Positions 7,789-10,260 of a DNA stretch of 10,260 nucleotides are shown in pieces. The DNA lies in the NCBI GenBank assembly GCA_021205005.1, contig JAJPYK010000136.1:1-10260 (forward strand), written 5' to 3'. The position numbers and the translations under genes are program-made. Numbering within the stretch: the first letter of the stretch is position 1; the number at the start of each line of letters is the position of its first letter. This DNA is from Paraprevotella sp. Its GTDB lineage: Bacteria > Bacteroidota > Bacteroidia > Bacteroidales > Bacteroidaceae. The notes under the pieces were generated by a model that was not told where the DNA came from, searched no databases, and saw nothing but the letters and a program-made list of their open reading frames with translations.

Positions 7789-8992
7789 ATTTAATGCGTT
7801 CTTCATCCTTATGGTTGGCATAGTAGAGGCGGAGCGGGGTGGAGGTCACCTTGATGAATCCTTTGGCATCTTCGGCCGTCCATTCCTTTTGCGTCTCTCC
7901 GTATTCTCCGAACTTGTTCTTTACCAGGTCGTCGGGACTGTCTACGCCCACCGTGCTGAAGCCGTAAGGACGGAGTTCCAGCGTCACCACGCCGTTGACG
8001 TGGCGTTGCGAGCTGGTGAGCATGGCCTCGATGTCCGGCATGACCGGCTCCAGATACTGACTTTCGTGCAGGAACATGCCGTACCAGTTGGCCACCTGCT
8101 CTTTCCAGTATTGCTGCCATTTGCTCAGCGTGTATTTCTCCAGGAAACGGTGTGCGCCGATGATCAGCATCGGTGCGGCCGCCTCGAAGCCCACGCGGCC
8201 CTTGATGCCGATGATCGTGTCGCCCACGTGGCAGTCGCGGCCGATGGCATAAGCCGCGCCGATGGCCTCGACGGCCTGTATGGCCTTGATCTTGTCGTCG
8301 TAATCGGTGCCGTTCACGCTGCATATCTCGCCTTGTTTGAAGCCGATCGTCAGCAGTTCTGTACCCTCCTTGACCGGGTGTTTCAGGTAGGCGCTTTCGG
8401 GCAGTCCCTGTTTGCTGTCGAGGATCTCTCCGCCGCAAATGGAGGTGCCCCAGATGCCGACGTTATACGAATATTTCAGTTTGGTGAAGTCGGCATGGAA
8501 TCCATTCCGGTTCAGATAGTCCACTTCCTCCTGTCGGCTCAGGTTGCTGTCGCGCGTGAGGGTGATGATTTCCATGTCGGGGGCCATGACCAGGAAGGTC
8601 ATGTCGAAACGGATCTGGTCGTTGCCGGCTCCGGTGGAACCGTGGGCGATGGCGTCCGCGCCCACTTCTTTGGCATAGCGGGCGATGGCGATGGCCTGGA
8701 AGATACGTTCGGAGGAAACCGAGATCGGATAACAATTGTTGCGCAACACGTTGCCGTAGATCATGTAACGCAGGCTCTTCTCATAATATTCTTTCGTCAC
8801 GTCAAGCGTCACGTACGCCTTTGCGCCCAGTTTATAGGCGTTTTCTTCGTTCGTCTTCAGTTGTTCGGCGCTGAACCCGCCGGTATTGGCACAGGCCGCA
8901 TAGACCTCATACCCTTTTTCCTTGGCCAGATACATGACGGTGTACGAGGTGTCCAATCCGCCGCTGAAAGCCACTACTACTTTTTTTGCCAT
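7787..8992 (-). CDS. argG: Argininosuccinate synthase
   Basis: ATP-dependent condensation of citrulline and aspartate to argininosuccinate, the penultimate arginine step. It acts on free citrulline, after removal of the acyl group by a deacylase not encoded here. The 401 residues include the PP-loop S-G-G-L-D-T-S (10–16), A-H-G-S-T-G-A-G-N-D-Q-I-R-F-D (116–130), N-V-G-I-W-G-T-S (177–184) and I-G-I-K-G-R-V-G-F-E (261–270). The family's more usual H-G-C-T-G-K-G-N-D-Q has Ala for Lys here (residue 122), which may be a clade trait. The start M-A-K-K-V-V-V-A-F-S is exactly where family members begin. It lies 35 nt after the GNAT gene, in an AT-rich gap with a 7-bp direct repeat (AATATCA). ArgH, the following enzyme, is absent from the window. 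Confidence 0.97.
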   Translation of the reverse strand: MAKKVVVAFSGGLDTSYTVMYLAKEKGYEVYAACANTGGFSAEQLKTNEENAYKLGAKAYVTLDVTKEYYEKSLRYMIYGNVLRNNCYPISVSSERIFQAIAIARYAKEVGADAIAHGSTGAGNDQIRFDMTFLVMAPDMEIITLTRDSNLSRQEEVDYLNRNGFHADFTKLKYSYNVGIWGTSICGGEILDSKQGLPESAYLKHPVKEGTELLTIGFKQGEICSVNGTDYDDKIKAIQAVEAIGAAYAIGRDCHVGDTIIGIKGRVGFEAAAPMLIIGAHRFLEKYTLSKWQQYWKEQVANWYGMFLHESQYLEPVMPDIEAMLTSSQRHVNGVVTLELRPYGFSTVGVDSPDDLVKNKFGEYGETQKEWTAEDAKGFIKVTSTPLRLYYANHKDEERIK

Positions 8993-9027
8993 AATGCTAT
9001 GTATTTATTTGTGATATTGCTTGATAT

Positions 9028-9717
9028 TCAACGCAGGTTCCTTTCGGCCGCTTCGCGTGCCATTTTCACCACGTCTTCCGGGAGTTCCACGGGCAGCTTC
9101 TCGTCGGGATGCGCCGCCGGGTCGTAGAGCATGGCCGTGCATACGCAGTATTTTCGTCCGGTACGCTGCAAGATGTCGTAGTTGATGCAGCAGGGATGTT
9201 CCGGCGTGCCGCATCCTTTCCAATAGGCGTCGTCGTTCGTCAGTTCGGCAAAGGTCACGGGCACATAGCCCAATGCCGTATTGATCTTCATCACCGCGCT
9301 CTGACTGGTCAGTCCGAACAGTTTGGCGTGAGGCCATCTCAGTCGCGAAAGCGTGAAGGCCGTCTGCTTGATGCGGGTGGCCAAGTGGTGTCGTCGGAAC
9401 TTCTCCACCACGATCAATCCCGAATTGGCCACATATTCCTTGTTGCCCCAACTCTCGATATAGCAAAATCCGGCGAACTCTTCGTTTTCTCCTTCGCCGG
9501 CCAGGGCGATCACCGCCTTGCGTTCTTTCATTTTCGTGGCCAGATATTCGTGTGTGCGCGAAGCTATTCCCGACCCTCTTTTCTTGGCCGAATCGGTGAT
9601 GGTGTCCAGTATGATATCCACGTACTTCTCATGACTGGCATCTGCTACCACGACCCTAATTCCATCGTTGTATTCCACTGTTTTTTTCTGTCTACTGTTC
9701 AACCTACTTTTGTTCAT
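9028..9717 (-). CDS. GNAT acyltransferase, likely N-succinylglutamate synthase
   Basis: A 229-residue GCN5-type acyltransferase. The core runs from about 20 to 160, and the acyl-CoA pyrophosphate loop is approximated by V-V-E-K-F-R-R-H-H-L-A-T-R-I (103–116); the usual Gly of R-x-x-G-x-G/A is His here. An A-L-G-Y (148–151) resembles the family's motif B end. A C-terminal cysteine group follows: C169, C176, C177, C191 and C193, ending in C-T-A-M-L-Y-D-P. No classical ArgA or ArgJ is in the cluster, and this gene sits between argR and argG. It is therefore the best candidate to acylate glutamate with succinyl-CoA at the start of the pathway. I recall genetic work in Bacteroides thetaiotaomicron giving that role to the equivalent gene, but cannot check it here. 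The ATG at 9717 overlaps the argR TGA as ATGA, suggesting coupled translation. Function is inferred from context; the GNAT fold call is firm. Confidence 0.8.
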   Translation of the reverse strand: MNKSRLNSRQKKTVEYNDGIRVVVADASHEKYVDIILDTITDSAKKRGSGIASRTHEYLATKMKERKAVIALAGEGENEEFAGFCYIESWGNKEYVANSGLIVVEKFRRHHLATRIKQTAFTLSRLRWPHAKLFGLTSQSAVMKINTALGYVPVTFAELTNDDAYWKGCGTPEHPCCINYDILQRTGRKYCVCTAMLYDPAAHPDEKLPVELPEDVVKMAREAAERNLR

Positions 9718-10154
9718 CGTATTCCGGGTATGACCTCGGCCAGCCGTCTCAGTGCGGTTTCGGGCGTTACGTCCTCGGCCAACACCAGCATGATCGTATC
9801 GTCTCCGGCCAATGTGCCCAGAATTTCCTCGAACTTTTTATTATCTATGTCGTATGCGATATGGCTGGCATGTCCCGGCAGCGTGTGCACCACAGCTAGA
9901 TTGCCTGAGAACTTGACCGACAGCGCGCCCGCCTGATGTACGGCAGCCGCGGTCAGATGAGTTTCCGACACCCGGCGATAGAGCGGAGAAGCCGGCAAAA
10001 CATAGACATACTTACCGGAAGGGTTGGTAGCTTTAGCCACTTTCAGTTGTTTAAGGTCGCGCGAAAGAGTAGCTTGGGTCAATTGAAATCCCACTTTCTT
10101 TAGTTCTCGTAACAGTTCTTCCTGATTCGATATGTCCTGAGCCGACACTACCAT
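9714..10154 (-). CDS. argR: Arginine repressor ArgR, apparently shortened at the N-terminus
   Basis: Arginine-responsive hexameric DNA-binding regulator of arginine genes. From the ATG at 10154 it gives 146 residues, about ten fewer than the usual 150–157. It has the recognition helix L-T-Q-A-T-L-S-R-D-L-K-Q-L-K-V (25–39) of the winged helix. The C-terminal oligomerisation domain has the arginine-binding G-T-L-A-G-D-D-T (113–120). The codons just upstream, in frame, still read N-K-D-G-R-L-E-A-I-K, the normal first half of helix 1. A TGA at 10187–10185 separates them from the only upstream in-frame ATG (10190). The ATG at 10154 has GGAGG eight bases upstream and is the only good ATG start. If it is used, most of helix 1 is lost and DNA binding may be weakened. 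A non-ATG start such as the CTG at 10169, or an assembly error at the TGA, are the alternatives. It is the first gene of the cluster. Confidence 0.88.
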   Translation of the reverse strand: MVVSAQDISNQEELLRELKKVGFQLTQATLSRDLKQLKVAKATNPSGKYVYVLPASPLYRRVSETHLTAAAVHQAGALSVKFSGNLAVVHTLPGHASHIAYDIDNKKFEEILGTLAGDDTIMLVLAEDVTPETALRRLAEVIPGIR

Positions 10155-10190
10155 TTTGATGGCCTCCAGACGGCCGTCTTTATTTCACAT
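10155..10190 (-). other. ATG–TGA start–stop followed by intact ArgR helix-1 codons
   Basis: On the minus strand an ATG (10190–10188) is followed directly by TGA (10187–10185), then by ten sense codons N-K-D-G-R-L-E-A-I-K that run in frame into the ATG at 10154. The residues R-L-E-A-I-K-M-V-V-S match the family's expected helix 1, so this is former or still-used coding sequence. A single base change in the TGA would restore a 158-residue ArgR. No Shine–Dalgarno precedes the ATG at 10190. Confidence 0.75.
10158..10178 (-). promoter_or_regulatory. Ribosome site for the shortened ArgR inside a small hairpin
   Basis: The minus strand carries GGAGG (10167–10163) eight bases before the ATG at 10154. 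The surrounding bases can form GACGGCC / GGCCATC arms around a 7-nt loop, with one C·A mismatch. Half of GGAGG is in the loop and half in the stem. The GGAGG also encodes part of L-E-A, so it could be a chance product of the coding sequence. Confidence 0.4.
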
Positions 10191-10218
10191 GCCGCACGAT
10201 TCTTATATGATTCGGGCG

Positions 10219-10226
10219 CAAAGATA
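10219..10226 (-). promoter_or_regulatory. Bacteroidota-type −7 box for the arg/pro cluster
   Basis: The minus strand reads TATCTTTG, a full match to the Bacteroidota −7 consensus TAnnTTTG. An imperfect upstream element, CACTG, lies about 18 bases further up, where TTTG would be ideal. Transcription would start near 10212–10215, about 22–25 nt before the ATG at 10190 and about 60 nt before the ATG at 10154. No other good promoter box was seen between genes of the cluster. Confidence 0.55.
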
Positions 10227-10242
10227 GAAATTTTCATAGATT

Positions 10243-10260
10243 TGCAGTGTTTAATATGCA
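10243..10260. promoter_or_regulatory. Candidate ArgR operator (ARG box-like palindrome)
   Basis: TGCAGTGTTTAATATGCA is an 18-bp AT-rich imperfect palindrome with TGCA at both ends. The length and general form recall ARG boxes. It overlaps the region of the −33 element for the promoter just downstream, so a repressor bound there would block transcription. Only the four outer bases of each arm and one central pair are symmetric, so the evidence is thin, and it lies at the window edge. Confidence 0.28.

Noticed and set aside
7774..7821. Longer ArgC from ATG 7821 or 7806
   Set aside because: These starts lie within argG and add residues that do not look like the family N-terminus; the ATG at 7773 has a good ribosome site and the expected M-V-K-V-G-L-I-G.
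7811..9127. 438-codon open frame on the + strand
   Set aside because: It is antisense to argG and part of the GNAT gene, both of which have clear family motifs. The translation has no recognisable domain and the frame is kept open by GC-rich codon use on the other strand.
1365..10190. Mobile element or phage-type novel system hidden in the cluster
   Set aside because: All reading frames of the cluster belong to well-known biosynthetic families with no gene-sized gaps, terminal repeats, integrase or transposase. The interest lies in details of known genes, not in a new system.
10148..10237. A 29-codon open frame (ATG at 10237, TAG at 10150–10148, minus strand) that could be a leader peptide overlapping the argR start
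   Set aside because: Its ATG lies upstream of the predicted −7 box TATCTTTG, so it would not be in the transcript. It has no run of Arg codons and no ribosome site.

Overview
The window looks like a chromosomal segment of a GC-rich member of the Bacteroidales (Bacteroidota). This rests on several things: an N-succinylornithine-type transcarbamylase that resembles the Bacteroides fragilis enzyme, the gene order argR–GNAT–argG–argC–argD–proC–proB–proA–argF', a fimbrillin-like lipoprotein with a Bacteroidota-style lipobox and export signal, and a TAnnTTTG promoter box. GC content appears to be in the upper 50s per cent (estimated by eye). That is higher than typical Bacteroides, so a high-GC Bacteroidales genus is more likely, but I cannot name one.

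Layout. Positions 1–1180 (+ strand) hold the 3' nearly complete part of a fimbrillin/Mfa2-like surface lipoprotein, truncated at the window edge inside its signal peptide. It ends at a strong hairpin-plus-T7 terminator at 1204–1245. The rest, from about 10226 down to 1365, is one long minus-strand gene cluster that converges on the lipoprotein gene. In transcription order it is argR (arginine repressor), a GNAT acyltransferase that is the likely first enzyme of the succinylated arginine pathway, argG, argC, argD, proC, proB, proA and argF'. Gaps are short: ATGA overlaps at argR/GNAT and proC/proB, and 13 to about 80 nt elsewhere. No tRNA, rRNA, mobile element or CRISPR array is visible.

How the genes work together. 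Glutamate feeds two branches. ProB, ProA and ProC make proline through free glutamate semialdehyde. The GNAT enzyme (proposed), ArgC, ArgD and ArgF' carry acylated intermediates, N-succinyl rather than N-acetyl, towards N-succinylcitrulline; ArgG then acts on the freed citrulline. The kinase ArgB, the deacylase, ArgH and carbamoyl-phosphate synthase are not in the window. ArgR at the head of the cluster probably controls it, and a candidate promoter and an 18-bp imperfect palindrome lie just upstream.

Most notable points. (1) The ATG that would give full-length ArgR, at 10190–10188, is followed at once by TGA. Codons for the missing start of helix 1 continue intact after the stop, so only an N-terminally shortened ArgR can start at an ATG, at 10154, and that ATG has its own strong Shine–Dalgarno. 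(2) The transcarbamylase carries Ser at the residue (90) that decides acetyl versus succinyl specificity, where the B. fragilis enzyme has Pro. (3) ArgC has Tyr where the usual catalytic His of the family lies. (4) The GNAT protein has a five-cysteine C-terminal cluster. (5) proC has a perfect AAGGAGGT ribosome site, unusual for this phylum, which can fold into a hairpin directly abutting a second hairpin.
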